Assembly: GCA_049975245.1 (NCBI GenBank)
Contig: JBNGDB010000009.1
Span: 1 to 64,000, forward strand
Direction: 5' to 3'
DNA: 64,000 bases
DNA from: UBA117 sp049975245
GTDB lineage: Archaea > Methanobacteriota > Methanobacteria > Methanobacteriales > Methanobacteriaceae
Part shown: positions 29,102 to 39,623 of the stretch, one piece after another
How the letters are laid out: the number at the start of each line of letters is the position of its first letter
Position numbering within the stretch: the stretch's first letter is position 1
Program-made: the position numbers and the translations under genes
Notes under the pieces: model-generated
Told to the model about the DNA's origin: nothing
Seen by the model: the letters and a program-made list of their open reading frames with translations, nothing else
Databases searched by the model: none

Positions 29102-29872
29102 ATGAATTCAAAGGTTTCTAAAGCAGATAGTGATTTAAGAAAAATGCTGGCGGAAAAAAGAATAAAAAGTATCGAAGACAAACGGGTTGGTAGTGAAGTA
29201 TTTGATAAACAAACTTTAGAAACTCTTTACAAATTAGCTAAAATGGGCTATATTAATCAATTAAATGGCGCAATAAGCACTGGTAAAGAAGCCAATGTAT
29301 TCAAAGGTATAGATGATCAGGGCAACTATGTTGCCGTAAAAATATACAGAATAACCACTTCTGATTTCAAAAAAATGAAGGATTATATTCAAGGAGATCC
29401 TCGATTTAAGGTGAGGACATCTAATAAACGGCAACTTGTAACTGCATGGGTTAATAAAGAATATAGAAATTTAAAAAGAGCTTATGATGTTGGCATTAAT
29501 GTTCCCAAACCTATTGTAGCAAAAAATAATGTATTGATAATGGAATTTATTGGAGATGACCAAGGATACCCTGCACTTCCCATGCAAGAGGTAGAACTTT
29601 CAGAACCTGAAAAAATTTTTAATGAAGTAATAGATTCTATTAAAAAATTATATAATGATGCAAAATTAGTTCATGGAGATTTATCTGGCTTTAATATACT
29701 GATTAATAAAGATTCGCCCGTTATCATTGACATATCACAAGGAATGGTACTAGATCATCCCCTGGCTAACGATCTTTTAAATCGAGATATAGAAAATATA
29801 GTGCGTGATTTTAAGAAAATGGGTATTAAAATTACTAAAGAAGAGATTAAAGCTAAAATTATTGACAAATGA
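29102..29872 (+). CDS. rio1: RIO1-family serine protein kinase
   Basis: A 256-residue atypical protein kinase. P-loop STGKEANVFKG, flexible loop, catalytic LVHGDLSGFNILI (Asp and Asn) and metal-binding IIDISQ are all present; the N-terminus lacks the winged helix of RIO2, so this is RIO1. RIO1 acts in late maturation of the small ribosomal subunit. AAGGGG precedes the ATG. It lies between eIF1A and the Dim2-like KH protein, which fits that role. Confidence 0.94.
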   Translation: MNSKVSKADSDLRKMLAEKRIKSIEDKRVGSEVFDKQTLETLYKLAKMGYINQLNGAISTGKEANVFKGIDDQGNYVAVKIYRITTSDFKKMKDYIQGDPRFKVRTSNKRQLVTAWVNKEYRNLKRAYDVGINVPKPIVAKNNVLIMEFIGDDQGYPALPMQEVELSEPEKIFNEVIDSIKKLYNDAKLVHGDLSGFNILINKDSPVIIDISQGMVLDHPLANDLLNRDIENIVRDFKKMGIKITKEEIKAKIIDK

Positions 29873-30042
29873 CGAATTGAAACTATAGAAAAGTATATCA
29901 TAGAGCATATACTAAATAATTAATATAAATATATTGACTTTTAAATTTTTTATTAAATAAATCTTAAATTTAATAATATCTGAATCAATTTTAAAACATT
30001 TGCATTTATTTATATTATTGAATTTATTTTAGAGGTGAAAAA

Positions 30043-30609
30043 ATGCCTAACACTGAGTATCTCAAAATACCTAGAGAAAGAGTAGGAGTCGTAATTGGAA
30101 AAGAAGGCCAAGTTAAACAAAAAATTGAAGACCTTACCCATACTGAAATAAACATTGAAAGCGAAACAGGCAGTATTTCAATATCTCCCACTGCAAAAAT
30201 GGATGATCCTCTCTCTATTTGGAAAGCCAGAAATATTATAAGGGCTATTGGAAGAGGATTCAATCCAGAAGTATCTTTCAAACTTTTAGACGATAATTTT
30301 ATATTAGACATTATTAGGTTACCTGATTTCGTTGGGAAATCTAAAAAAGCAATAATAAGACAGAAAGGAAGAATTATTGGAAAAGATGGAAGGACTAGAG
30401 AGATAATCAAGGAAATGACTGATACTGATGTTGCTATATATGGAAAAACTGTATCTTTGATTGGTGACATTGAAAAAATCATGACCGCCAAAGAAGCAAT
30501 CGAAATGATTTTAGAAGGGATAAGACATAAAACAGTTTATGCATTTTTAGAAAAAAAGAGACATGAATTTAAACTTCGAGAATTTAAAAAAACAGTATCC
30601 CCCGAATAA
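30043..30609 (+). CDS. KH-domain protein, Dim2/Pno1-like
   Basis: A 188-residue RNA-binding protein with two KH-type repeats; GxxG-type loops appear in VIGKEGQVKQKIE (about residue 20) and IIGKDGRTREIIKE (about residue 110). Archaeal Dim2 binds near the 3' end of 16S rRNA and works with eIF2 alpha and ribosome biogenesis factors. A perfect GAGGTGA site lies five bases before the ATG. Position after RIO1 is conserved in archaea. Confidence 0.93.
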   Translation: MPNTEYLKIPRERVGVVIGKEGQVKQKIEDLTHTEINIESETGSISISPTAKMDDPLSIWKARNIIRAIGRGFNPEVSFKLLDDNFILDIIRLPDFVGKSKKAIIRQKGRIIGKDGRTREIIKEMTDTDVAIYGKTVSLIGDIEKIMTAKEAIEMILEGIRHKTVYAFLEKKRHEFKLREFKKTVSPE

Positions 30610-30736
30610 AAAAATGAAAAAGTATTATAATTAGATAGATAAATTAAATATTAATTAAAATAATTCTTAAAAAAACTTATAGTATCAAATTACAAAATAG
30701 TATTAACAAATAAACAAAAATTTAAGGAGGGTAACT

Positions 30737-32302
30737 TTGGAACGACAGGCTTCAGAACTCTTTGAAGAGTTTAAAGAACTTACAGCATCAGAATTTTTTA
30801 GAAGAAATAAGCAGATGCTGGGATTTTCTGGTAAAATAAGATCATTAACCATGGTTTTTCACGAACTAATTACTAACAGTTTTGACGCTGCAGAAGAAGC
30901 AGGAATATTGCCAGAAATAAAAATAGATTTAAAAAGATTGGATAAAGATCATTACATTTTAAGACACCGGGACAATGGACCTGGTATTCCAGACCCATTC
31001 ATAACCAAGGTTTTTTGTACCATGTTCGCCGGTTCAAAATTCAGAAATATACAATCCAGAGGACAGCAAGGTTTAGGTTGTAGTGGATGTGTATTGTTAT
31101 CCCAGATGACAACTGGAAAACCCGCCCGGATAACCTCTGGATACAAAGAAAATGGAGAGATAAAAGGAGTTCAAATGACATTCAAAATGGATGTCAAAAA
31201 GAATCAAGGACTTATTTTAGAGCGAAAAGAGATAGAACTGGATTCGACCGGAGTTTGCATAGAACTTCACTTCAAAGATGTTTCTTATTCCCTCAGTGAG
31301 CAAGGAGCTTACGAATATATTAGAAGAACCATGATAGCAAATCCTCATTCTAAAATTACCTTCAGAGATCCTACAGGACATATTTATCTCTTTGATAGAG
31401 CAAGCAAAGAAATACCTCCCCTTCCTAAAGAGGTACTGCCTCATCCTAGAGGTGTAACTGCAGATGATCTTATATTCATGGCTAAACATACTGATAAACG
31501 TCGATTTAGAAGTATGCTTACCAGTAACCTTTCTAGAATGTCCACCAAAAGAGTTAATGAAATAGAAGAACTCTCTGGAATAGATTTAAACAAAAGACCT
31601 AAGGATATGCAATGGGAAGAAGCTGAAAAAATAGTGGAATTATTTAAAAAAATGGATTTCATGGCCCCTCCCACCTCTGGATTAATACCCATTGGACAGG
31701 AACAAGTGGAAAAAGGTATGATAGAAATTTTAGATCCGGAATTTGTAGCCGCCACCAGTAGAAAACCTGTCACATACCGGGGAGGAGTTGCATTTGTAAT
31801 TGAATCAGGAATATCCTATGGTGGAGAATCTGGTAGACTAATAGGTGAGCAGAAGAAAGCTGAAATTATGAGATTTGCCAATAGGGTTCCATTAACTTTT
31901 GATCAAGGTAGTTGTGCAATTACTGAAGCTTTAAAAAGTATAGATTGGAAGCGTTATGGTATAAGAGATTTAGACAACGCCCCTATAACTGTTTTTGTTA
32001 ACATAGTTTCCACTAATGTTCCATATCTATCTACTGGAAAGCAAAGCGTAGCGCCTGAACCAGAGATACTGCATGAAGTTAGACAAGCCACCATGAAAGT
32101 TGCCAGAAAATTACAAAAATATTTAAGGGCTAAAAAGGCTGAAAAAGAAGAAGCTATGCGTTCGAAGGTATTTGAAACATATGTACCTCTTATTTTAAAA
32201 GAAGCAGCAGTTCTTGCTGAAAAGGATGTTCCAGAATATGAACATGTATTATCCAAAGTAACCAGGAAACCAAAAATATTAGAGGAGTTAGATGATGAAT
32301 AG
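30737..32302 (+). CDS. top6B: DNA topoisomerase VI subunit B
   Basis: A 521-residue Top6B, the GHKL ATPase subunit. Bergerat-fold motifs: ELITNSFDAAEEAG, RDNGPGIP and GQQGLGCSGC. The H2TH region, transducer domain and switch lysine region (STGKQSVAPEPE) follow. With Top6A it forms the type IIB topoisomerase that makes ATP-dependent double-strand passages. It starts at a TTG (30737) six bases after GGAGG. It overlaps top6A by eight bases. Confidence 0.97.
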   Translation: MERQASELFEEFKELTASEFFRRNKQMLGFSGKIRSLTMVFHELITNSFDAAEEAGILPEIKIDLKRLDKDHYILRHRDNGPGIPDPFITKVFCTMFAGSKFRNIQSRGQQGLGCSGCVLLSQMTTGKPARITSGYKENGEIKGVQMTFKMDVKKNQGLILERKEIELDSTGVCIELHFKDVSYSLSEQGAYEYIRRTMIANPHSKITFRDPTGHIYLFDRASKEIPPLPKEVLPHPRGVTADDLIFMAKHTDKRRFRSMLTSNLSRMSTKRVNEIEELSGIDLNKRPKDMQWEEAEKIVELFKKMDFMAPPTSGLIPIGQEQVEKGMIEILDPEFVAATSRKPVTYRGGVAFVIESGISYGGESGRLIGEQKKAEIMRFANRVPLTFDQGSCAITEALKSIDWKRYGIRDLDNAPITVFVNIVSTNVPYLSTGKQSVAPEPEILHEVRQATMKVARKLQKYLRAKKAEKEEAMRSKVFETYVPLILKEAAVLAEKDVPEYEHVLSKVTRKPKILEELDDE

Positions 32303-33350
32303 GAAGGATATTGCAATTAATAAACTGAAAAGTCTGGGTGAGATGATAATTGAAGATGTGCAGGAAATGAATGTCCCAGCAATTAAAGTTCCGTCCCGTG
32401 GTACATCTAACATTGTTTATGATGATGTTAAGAGGCATTACGTTTTAGGAGATCGATATGGTAAAAGATCTCTTGGTAATGTGAAGCAAATAAAAAAGAT
32501 TGCTCAAATGGTTTATATGGCCAATTTCTGCAAACAATTAGTAAAAACTCAAAAAACAGCTACATTAAGGGAGCTTTACTATGTTTCTGAAGGTTGGGAT
32601 GTGGATTTTGGTGACCAGCAAGAATCCAATATTGTTGGCGAAGACCTAGAAGTTACTCTAGGTATGACCCGTGAAGATCTGGGATTGATGCCTGAAGAGG
32701 ACGGAGCCTCAGTTTACGGAGAATTAACTATAAAAGAGGGAGATCTGGAAATTAATGCTATGAAAGCTGGAAAATCTGGTTATACTATTTCTCCAACTAT
32801 AGATGAAGTTGAATTTATAGACCATGATGTTAAAAGAGTTATAGCTGTGGAAACCATGGGTATGTTTCACCGTATGGTTCAAGAAAAAGCTTATAAAAAG
32901 TTTGACACCTTAATAGTTGGGCTGAAAGGACAGGCTGCCAGAGCAACTCGAAGATTCCTTAAAAGGATTAATGAAGATTTAAAACTGCCAGTATATGTTT
33001 GTAACGACGGAGATCCATGGGGATTCCACATTGCCATGGTTATTATATCCGGAAGTGCTAAACTGGCCCATGTAAATCACGAGCTTGCCACTCCAGATGC
33101 TAGGTTTCTAGGGGTTACTGCCAGTGATATTATTAACTATGACCTTCCCACTGATCCTTTAAAAGATATTGACGTTTTGAGATTAAAGGAACTGCTTAAA
33201 GATCCACGTTATAAAGATGAATTCTGGAAAGTGGAAATAAAGAAAATGCTTAAAATTGGTAAAAAAGCAGAACAGCAGTCTTTCTCTAAATATGGATTGG
33301 AATATGTTGTTGACACATATTTCCCTGAAAAATTAGAGGCTATGGAATAA
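32295..33350 (+). CDS. top6A: DNA topoisomerase VI subunit A
   Basis: A 351-residue Top6A, homologue of Spo11. The catalytic tyrosine lies in TLRELYYVSEGWDV, and the Toprim acidic residues are in AVETMGMF and VCNDGDPWGFHI. It cleaves DNA forming 5' phosphotyrosyl links. Two ATGs (32292, 32295) follow GAGGAG; the second has the better spacing. The start overlaps the end of top6B, so translation is coupled. A hairpin with a T tract follows the stop. Confidence 0.97.
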   Translation: MNRKDIAINKLKSLGEMIIEDVQEMNVPAIKVPSRGTSNIVYDDVKRHYVLGDRYGKRSLGNVKQIKKIAQMVYMANFCKQLVKTQKTATLRELYYVSEGWDVDFGDQQESNIVGEDLEVTLGMTREDLGLMPEEDGASVYGELTIKEGDLEINAMKAGKSGYTISPTIDEVEFIDHDVKRVIAVETMGMFHRMVQEKAYKKFDTLIVGLKGQAARATRRFLKRINEDLKLPVYVCNDGDPWGFHIAMVIISGSAKLAHVNHELATPDARFLGVTASDIINYDLPTDPLKDIDVLRLKELLKDPRYKDEFWKVEIKKMLKIGKKAEQQSFSKYGLEYVVDTYFPEKLEAME

Positions 33351-33368
33351 ACATGGCAAATAAATTCT

Positions 33369-33410
33369 GACCAGCTGCTAAGTTGGTCTAAATACTCTTT
33401 TTTTATTTTT
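33369..33410 (+). terminator. Hairpin plus T-tract after top6A
   Basis: GACCAG (33369-33374) pairs with TTGGTC (33383-33388) around an eight-base loop, followed by seven Ts, an A and five Ts ending at 33410. It starts 18 bases after the top6A stop. Archaeal termination depends mainly on the T tract, so the tract alone could suffice. Confidence 0.6.
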
Positions 33411-33730
33411 CTTATTTAATAATTAAATATATAAAAGTATGTTCTATTCACTTATTTTTGAAATTTAAATGATATTTTTCATTATATTATAATTTTACTC
33501 ATTATAAATAGAAAATTAATTTAAATGCAGATTAGTTTAAAGTAGTTATTCTTTTAAAATGTATTTTTCTAAAAATTGCTATTACATAATAAATATTTAA
33601 TCAAAAATTTTTGTTTCTAAAATTTCCGGAAAAAAATAATAAAATAATAATAGTACCTCAAACATAGCCTTTATAAGTTACAGTAACCCATTCGGTTAAA
33701 ATAATACAAGGCTAATATAGGAGGTTTATT
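33411..33730. other. Intergenic region before gap
   Basis: No gene is visible between the top6A terminator and gap. The only structured part is the gap promoter region from about 33660. The rest is AT-rich sequence without hairpins or RNA-like patches. Confidence 0.55.
33670..33687 (+). promoter_or_regulatory. TATA box and adjoining palindrome of gap
   Basis: TTTATAAG at 33670-33677 fits an archaeal TATA box about 55-60 bases before the gap ATG. It abuts the 11-base perfect palindrome GTTACAGTAAC (33677-33687), placed between the box and the expected transcription start near 33700. That is a common position for an archaeal repressor site, but 11 bases could be chance. Confidence 0.45.
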
Positions 33731-34744
<1,014 letters not shown>

Positions 34745-34745
34745 A

Positions 34746-34786
34746 AGGAGAATAAAAATTAAATATCTCCTAAATTTTTAATTTTT
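34746..34786 (+). terminator. Hairpin plus T-tract after gap
   Basis: AGGAGA (34746-34751) and TCTCCT (34766-34771) form a six-pair stem over a 14-base AT loop, followed by two five-T runs up to 34786. It lies directly after the gap stop codon. Confidence 0.55.
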
Positions 34787-34803
34787 AAAACCAAAACGAG
34801 AAA

Positions 34804-35400
34804 ATGAAAAATTTTAAAATATCATTTTTGGTAATTTTAACCGTATTTATTTTTTTGATTTTTACATTAAATGCCGTTATATTGTTTCCAGGGAATTATA
34901 GTCCCTTAAATAATTATTTAAGTGACCTTGGAAACTCTTCATATAATAGTACGGGTTATCTATTTTTCAATTTAGGATGCATAATAACTGGTATGCTATT
35001 AATATTATTCTTTTACAACCTTAAAAAATATTTTAAACCCGTCCCCCCGAGACATAAACTGTTAATAATCTCCCAAATTGTTGGAATTTATGCATCTTTC
35101 TCTTTGATCATGGTGGGAGTCTTTTCAGAGGATTATGGATTCATACATTGGATATGGTCTGCATCATTCTTCACCTCACTTATGATAACCCTTATCTTAA
35201 TTAACATTAACATATTAAAAGATCCCCAATTTACTAATAAAATAGCTTACTATGGATTTTTTGTAGTTATAATCAATTTATGCTTTATTATCATTTATTT
35301 ACTCAAAATTTGGGATTTAACACCTTTATTTGAGTGGATAACAGTTATTTTGAGTTTAGGGTGGTTGTTACTAATCGCATATAATTTTAGTTCATATTAA
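34804..35400 (+). CDS. DUF998-type membrane protein
   Basis: A 198-residue integral membrane protein with about six hydrophobic helices. The N-terminal helix is followed by FPGNYSPLNNYLSDLGNS, the short motif usual for DUF998 proteins, and later by VGVFSEDYGFIHWIWS. The function of the family is not known; it is distantly similar to other six-helix membrane families. No strong ribosome binding site precedes the ATG. It is 30 bases upstream of the HEAT-repeat gene. Confidence 0.75.
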   Translation: MKNFKISFLVILTVFIFLIFTLNAVILFPGNYSPLNNYLSDLGNSSYNSTGYLFFNLGCIITGMLLILFFYNLKKYFKPVPPRHKLLIISQIVGIYASFSLIMVGVFSEDYGFIHWIWSASFFTSLMITLILININILKDPQFTNKIAYYGFFVVIINLCFIIIYLLKIWDLTPLFEWITVILSLGWLLLIAYNFSSY

Positions 35401-35430
35401 TAAATTTATAAAAAAAAGGAAGTCTTTTAA

Positions 35431-36198
35431 ATGGGTTTTTATGATTTATCTAAGGAAAAAAGAAAAGAAGTAGTACAAGAAATGGAAGATAATGTCAAAG
35501 AGGAATTAAAATCCAGAAAACCAATAGATTCGTCTTTTTTATTAAAATATGTCTCTGATGAAGATATTTATATTCGCAAAAATGCTTATTTAATCATAGG
35601 AAGGCTATATCACGCTAACAAAGAGCTTCAAGATATTATCCTGGATATTTTAGAATTTCTGTTTCAAAGAGATGATGTTAGTGTAAGACAAACAGTAATC
35701 TATGCCTGGGGTGAGATTGGTAAAAAGGACGCAGAAAAGATAATGGGAAATATGGAAAATGCTATAAAAGATGAAAACCCTAAAATTAGAAATGCTATTA
35801 TCGGTGCCTTAAAACAGATGGGCCAAAAAAATCCTGAGCCCACCTTAAAATTTGCTCATACCCATATACATGATCCAGACCCTGAAATTCGCCGAGAAGT
35901 TATACATGGAATTGAACTAAGGGGAAGAACACACCCCGAAGATGTACTTCCCTTATTAAAAGAAGTTCAAAATGAAGATAATAAACGAGCCAGAGATATG
36001 ATAATACATGTCATTGGTCAGATCAGCTATAAAAAAGGGTGTTTGGAAAAGGTTGTTTCCAGTTTAAAGCTGTGGAAAAATAAAGATTTAGTAAATGAAG
36101 CTTTATATGAAATATTAGATGTTCATAAAAGGTATAAATTTAGTTATTTGACCTATGAGGAAGCTGAAAAATATATAAAAAATGAATTTCACATTTAA
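35431..36198 (+). CDS. HEAT-repeat protein
   Basis: A 255-residue all-helical protein of five or so HEAT/PBS-lyase-like repeats; repeated patterns such as RDDVSVRQTVIYAWGEIGKK, DENPKIRNAIIGALKQMGQK and DPDPEIRREVIHGIELRGR recur every 35-38 residues (about 70-190). Such proteins are scaffolds for protein interaction or DNA-glycosylase-like (AlkD) enzymes; the size is near AlkD, but I see no support for a catalytic role. AAGGAAG precedes the ATG. Confidence 0.8.
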   Translation: MGFYDLSKEKRKEVVQEMEDNVKEELKSRKPIDSSFLLKYVSDEDIYIRKNAYLIIGRLYHANKELQDIILDILEFLFQRDDVSVRQTVIYAWGEIGKKDAEKIMGNMENAIKDENPKIRNAIIGALKQMGQKNPEPTLKFAHTHIHDPDPEIRREVIHGIELRGRTHPEDVLPLLKEVQNEDNKRARDMIIHVIGQISYKKGCLEKVVSSLKLWKNKDLVNEALYEILDVHKRYKFSYLTYEEAEKYIKNEFHI

Positions 36199-36303
36199 TA
36201 ACATATAAATTATAAGAATACTGATTAATAATACTCACATCTTATTTTATTTTTAGCTAAATAATCAATTATAAATAATTTTATATAATGAAAGATGATA
36301 AAA

Positions 36304-37149
36304 ATGACAAAAAAAGTTAGATTTGGTCCTGCAGGCAATCCAATAGGATTTAAAGGAGAAACAATAGAAGTTTGTGACTATATCCATGAATTAAAACTTA
36401 GCTCCTACGAATATCAGGCTACTTATGGAGTAAGAATTTCCAAAAGTTCTGCTAAACAGCTAAAAGATAATTCTAAAAAAAATGATATTTTGGTTTCTAT
36501 GCACGGACCCTACTATATTAACTTAAGTTCAAATAAAGATGATGTGATTGAAAGGTCCGTGGATAGGCTGGTAAAATCAGCTGAGATTTCAGAGGCAATG
36601 GGTGCTTATAGAACCGTATTTCATCCGGGATTCTATACAAAGTATTCTCCAGAAGAAGCAATGAAAAAAGCAAAAGCAGCAATAAATGAAATTCAGGACC
36701 AGCTACAATCAAAAAATATCCATAAATACAATTTAGCACCAGAAACCACTGGTAAAAAATCACAACTTGGAAGTTTAGATGAGATTATAGAAATTTGCCA
36801 GGCATTTGAAAATTTTCAACCGACAATTGACTTTGCACATATACACGCACGGAATAATGGCTGTATACGAAATATAAATGATTATGAAAAAATATTTAAA
36901 AAATTAGAAGAGGAATTAGATCCTGACATCTTACATTGTCATTTTACAAAAATTGAGTATACAGATGCAGGTGAGAAAAAACACCACACCCTCAAAGAGG
37001 ATGATTATGGCCCTCCAGTGGAACCTTTACTAAAATTGATTATTGAATGCGGCTGGAATGTTACTATTATATGTGAATCTCCTTTGCTGGAAATTGACGC
37101 TGCTTTAATTAAAGAAAAATACTATAAAATTTTAAAGAATAAATCATGA
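36304..37149 (+). CDS. nfo: Endonuclease IV-like TIM-barrel protein
   Basis: A 281-residue AP endonuclease 2-family TIM barrel. Metal ligands appear in order: SMHGPYYIN, TVFHPGFY, LAPETTGK, DFAHIHARN, LHCHFTKIEY and ICESPLLE. This is the trinuclear-zinc arrangement of endonuclease IV, which nicks DNA 5' to abasic sites. The family also includes sugar isomerases, but the ligand set favours the nuclease. I start at ATG 36304, four bases after GATGAT; ATG 36295 is an alternative. Confidence 0.85.
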   Translation: MTKKVRFGPAGNPIGFKGETIEVCDYIHELKLSSYEYQATYGVRISKSSAKQLKDNSKKNDILVSMHGPYYINLSSNKDDVIERSVDRLVKSAEISEAMGAYRTVFHPGFYTKYSPEEAMKKAKAAINEIQDQLQSKNIHKYNLAPETTGKKSQLGSLDEIIEICQAFENFQPTIDFAHIHARNNGCIRNINDYEKIFKKLEEELDPDILHCHFTKIEYTDAGEKKHHTLKEDDYGPPVEPLLKLIIECGWNVTIICESPLLEIDAALIKEKYYKILKNKS

Positions 37150-37195
37150 AAAAATTAATATGATCCTAAAATAAATAAAAAAATGGTGATGTTTT

Positions 37196-38317
37196 ATTAA
37201 ATTTAACAGTATCATACCTAATAACCAATTATCTGATAAAAAAACAATAACAAAACTTAACGAACCAAAAAAAGAATCTAAATTAGTTGTACTACAACCT
37301 ATTGGTTACCCCTTTATCTGTAACCTGGTTGAAGCCCCTAAAATTGAAGTTTTTGACAAGGACCTTTTTGAATTATATGCTAAGGACCAGTGGGCGGGTC
37401 AAACAATTATTGAAGGTTCATTCCTATTTGATCAGAAATTATTACCCGATTATGCCTTTAAAGTTATAAAGGCGCATCCTAACAATTCTGAAATTACTGA
37501 AAATACTTCAATAATCCTGATTGAAGATTTTGAAGTTAAAGAATTTAAAGAAATTCAAAGTAAAATTAAAATGGAAGATGTGGTGGGTCAGGAACAAGCC
37601 AAGATCAAATGCAAAATTATTATGAAATATTTGCAAGATGCAGAAAAGTTCAAAGATTGGGCTCCTCGAAATGTGCTATTTTATGGAACTCCTGGAACTG
37701 GAAAAACAATGCTAGCCAAATCCTTATCCAACGAACTTAGCGTTCCTCTTTATTTAATAAAAGCTACCAGCCTTATTGGGGAGCATGTAGGGGATGGGGC
37801 CCGTCAAATTCATGATCTATTTGAAGCAGCAGCAAAAACAGCCCCCTCTGTGATATTTATAGACGAAATCGACGCTATAGGTCTTGATAGAAAATTCCAA
37901 TCATTAAGAGGGGATGTATCCGAAGTCGTTAATGCACTATTAACTGAAATGGACGGCATAGACCAAAATTATGGTGTTGTAACCATAGGAGCCACTAACA
38001 ATCCAGATTTATTAGATTTTGCAATAAGAAGTAGATTTGAAGAAGAAATAGAATTCAAATTACCAGATGAAAATGAAAGACGTCTAATGATCAAATTCTA
38101 CATAGAATCCATGCCTCTTAAAGTGGAAGTGGACGTAGAAAGATTAGTACATAACACTAAAGGCATGTCTGGAAGAGATATAAAAGATCGGTTATTAAAA
38201 ACATCTCTGCACAAGGCCATATCTGAAGATGAAGATATAGTTAAATGGGAACATGTAGAATATGCATTAAAATTAAATAAAAAAGAAAAAAATGAACCAA
38301 AGGGAATGTTTGTATAA
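37196..38317 (+). CDS. AAA-family ATPase with N-terminal domain, likely ATT start
   Basis: A 373-residue AAA ATPase. The AAA module spans about 125-373: Walker A GTPGTGKT, Walker B VIFIDEIDA, sensor 1 GATNNPD and an arginine-finger region RSRFEEE. The first ATG (37571) would remove about 125 residues that are an open, protein-like frame (for example VVLQPIGYPFICNLVEAPKI). That frame opens only after a stop at 37187 and has no ATG, GTG or TTG before 37571. An ATT at 37196 sits five bases after GGTGAT, an ideal archaeal ribosome binding site. The alternative is one extra T in the TTTT at 37192-37195, which would join ATG 37189 in frame. Full length agrees with the MJ1494-type family (about 370). 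Function unknown. Confidence 0.75.
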   Translation: MKFNSIIPNNQLSDKKTITKLNEPKKESKLVVLQPIGYPFICNLVEAPKIEVFDKDLFELYAKDQWAGQTIIEGSFLFDQKLLPDYAFKVIKAHPNNSEITENTSIILIEDFEVKEFKEIQSKIKMEDVVGQEQAKIKCKIIMKYLQDAEKFKDWAPRNVLFYGTPGTGKTMLAKSLSNELSVPLYLIKATSLIGEHVGDGARQIHDLFEAAAKTAPSVIFIDEIDAIGLDRKFQSLRGDVSEVVNALLTEMDGIDQNYGVVTIGATNNPDLLDFAIRSRFEEEIEFKLPDENERRLMIKFYIESMPLKVEVDVERLVHNTKGMSGRDIKDRLLKTSLHKAISEDEDIVKWEHVEYALKLNKKEKNEPKGMFV

Positions 38318-38362
38318 TCTGATTCAATAAAATGTTTTATAATCATTTTATAATTCATTCTT

Positions 38363-38428
38363 CTTTTAAAATAAATAAAAAAACTCTATTTATAATTTAT
38401 ATTTCCTTTTAAAATAAATAAAAAAACT
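38363..38428. repeat. 23-bp perfect direct repeat at a convergent gene end
   Basis: The same 23 bases occur at 38363-38385 and 38406-38428, 43 bases apart. On the minus strand each copy is rich in T (seven, then four Ts). The second copy covers the hemA stop codon; the first lies beyond it, and its T run may stop hemA transcription. Confidence 0.75.
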
Positions 38429-39623
38429 ATTTTCTTAAATTAAAAATTTTATATGATGATTCAATAATTTCTTTTTCATCCTTTTCAGCGGCATGGCGAA
38501 TATTCATAATAATATTATGAAAAACCTTGTTAACCACAGCATGGGTCAAATCATCAACAATTTTTTCTTTTCCGTTAAGATCTCCTAACATACGAACTGC
38601 TTTTTTTGTCTCGTTGATTCTTATCTTTTCAACTTCATTTCGAATATCCGATATTAACGGTTCGATTTCAATGTGTTTAAGAGATTTAAAAAGAAGTTTT
38701 AATTCTTCTTCAATAATTTTTTCAGCCTCTTTAGCCTCAAATTCGCGCATTTTCTTATTTTTATCAGCTATTCCTCTTAGATCATCAATATTAAATAATT
38801 TTACACCTAAATTAGACACATTTTCATCAATATCTCGAGGATTGGCAATATCCACCATGACCATGCTCCTAATTTTTTCTGGAGAAACCGCTTTTTGAAC
38901 TTGTTTACAAGTGACCACTGTGTGTGGTGCTCCAGTGGCACTTATTACAACATCAGCATCACTCATTGCTTCTTCTAATCGGTCAAAATGTATAGCATAA
39001 CCCTCTAATTCATGTGCAAGTTGAACTGCCCTATCATAAGTTCTATTAGCAACTACAATAGCTTTAAGATGTTTTTCTACTAATGCTCGGGCAACCAGGG
39101 TTCCCATATTACCTGCACCAATAACCAAAACCTTTTTACATTTGAGGTCGCCGTGAATAGATTCAGCCAATTCAACAGCCGCCGACCCAATAGAAATAGA
39201 ACCTTTATTGATTTTTGTTCTTCTCCTTACTAACTGACCAACATGAACAGCTTTGTTAAAAATAGTATCTAAAAAAATGCCACAATAACCTCTTTTAATA
39301 GATTCGTTTTTAGAATCCTTAATCTGACCCAATATTTGATCTTCACCTATTATCATAGATTCTAAGCCACAACTTAATCTTAAAAGATGTCTTAATGCAT
39401 CTTCATTACTTTCAACTATAAAATTGTTGAAGTATATATCGTTTATATTGTCATTTTCTAAAACCAGATACGTTTCAGATCTATTGCAAGTCTTTATTTG
39501 GATTAACTCATTTATACAGCATTTTTTGTGTATTTTACCAATTAATTCATCCAGTTCCCCGGATAAATTTTCGATTGTGCTGATATTTGCTGTTTTATGA
39601 TCAATTCTTATATTGAGAATCAG
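38427..39623 (-). CDS. hemA: Glutamyl-tRNA reductase, probable CTG start
   Basis: A 398-residue HemA, first enzyme of the C5 tetrapyrrole pathway, reducing glutamyl-tRNA to glutamate-1-semialdehyde. Catalytic cysteine in IKTCNRSETY; NADPH domain starts VLVIGAGNMGTLVARAL; C-terminal dimerisation helices follow. No ATG or GTG exists near the expected N-terminus. GGAGGG (39635-39630) is followed six bases later by CTG (39623), which gives M-I-L-N-I-R-I-D-H-K-T and places DHKT where family members have it. A TTG at 39641 has no ribosome binding site and would include that site in the coding sequence. Lies 53 bases after the precorrin-2 dehydrogenase. Confidence 0.93.
   Translation of the reverse strand: MILNIRIDHKTANISTIENLSGELDELIGKIHKKCCINELIQIKTCNRSETYLVLENDNINDIYFNNFIVESNEDALRHLLRLSCGLESMIIGEDQILGQIKDSKNESIKRGYCGIFLDTIFNKAVHVGQLVRRRTKINKGSISIGSAAVELAESIHGDLKCKKVLVIGAGNMGTLVARALVEKHLKAIVVANRTYDRAVQLAHELEGYAIHFDRLEEAMSDADVVISATGAPHTVVTCKQVQKAVSPEKIRSMVMVDIANPRDIDENVSNLGVKLFNIDDLRGIADKNKKMREFEAKEAEKIIEEELKLLFKSLKHIEIEPLISDIRNEVEKIRINETKKAVRMLGDLNGKEKIVDDLTHAVVNKVFHNIIMNIRHAAEKDEKEIIESSYKIFNLRK

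Noticed and set aside
31087..31299. Second frame within top6B
   Set aside because: Shadow of a well-conserved gene; no start signal.
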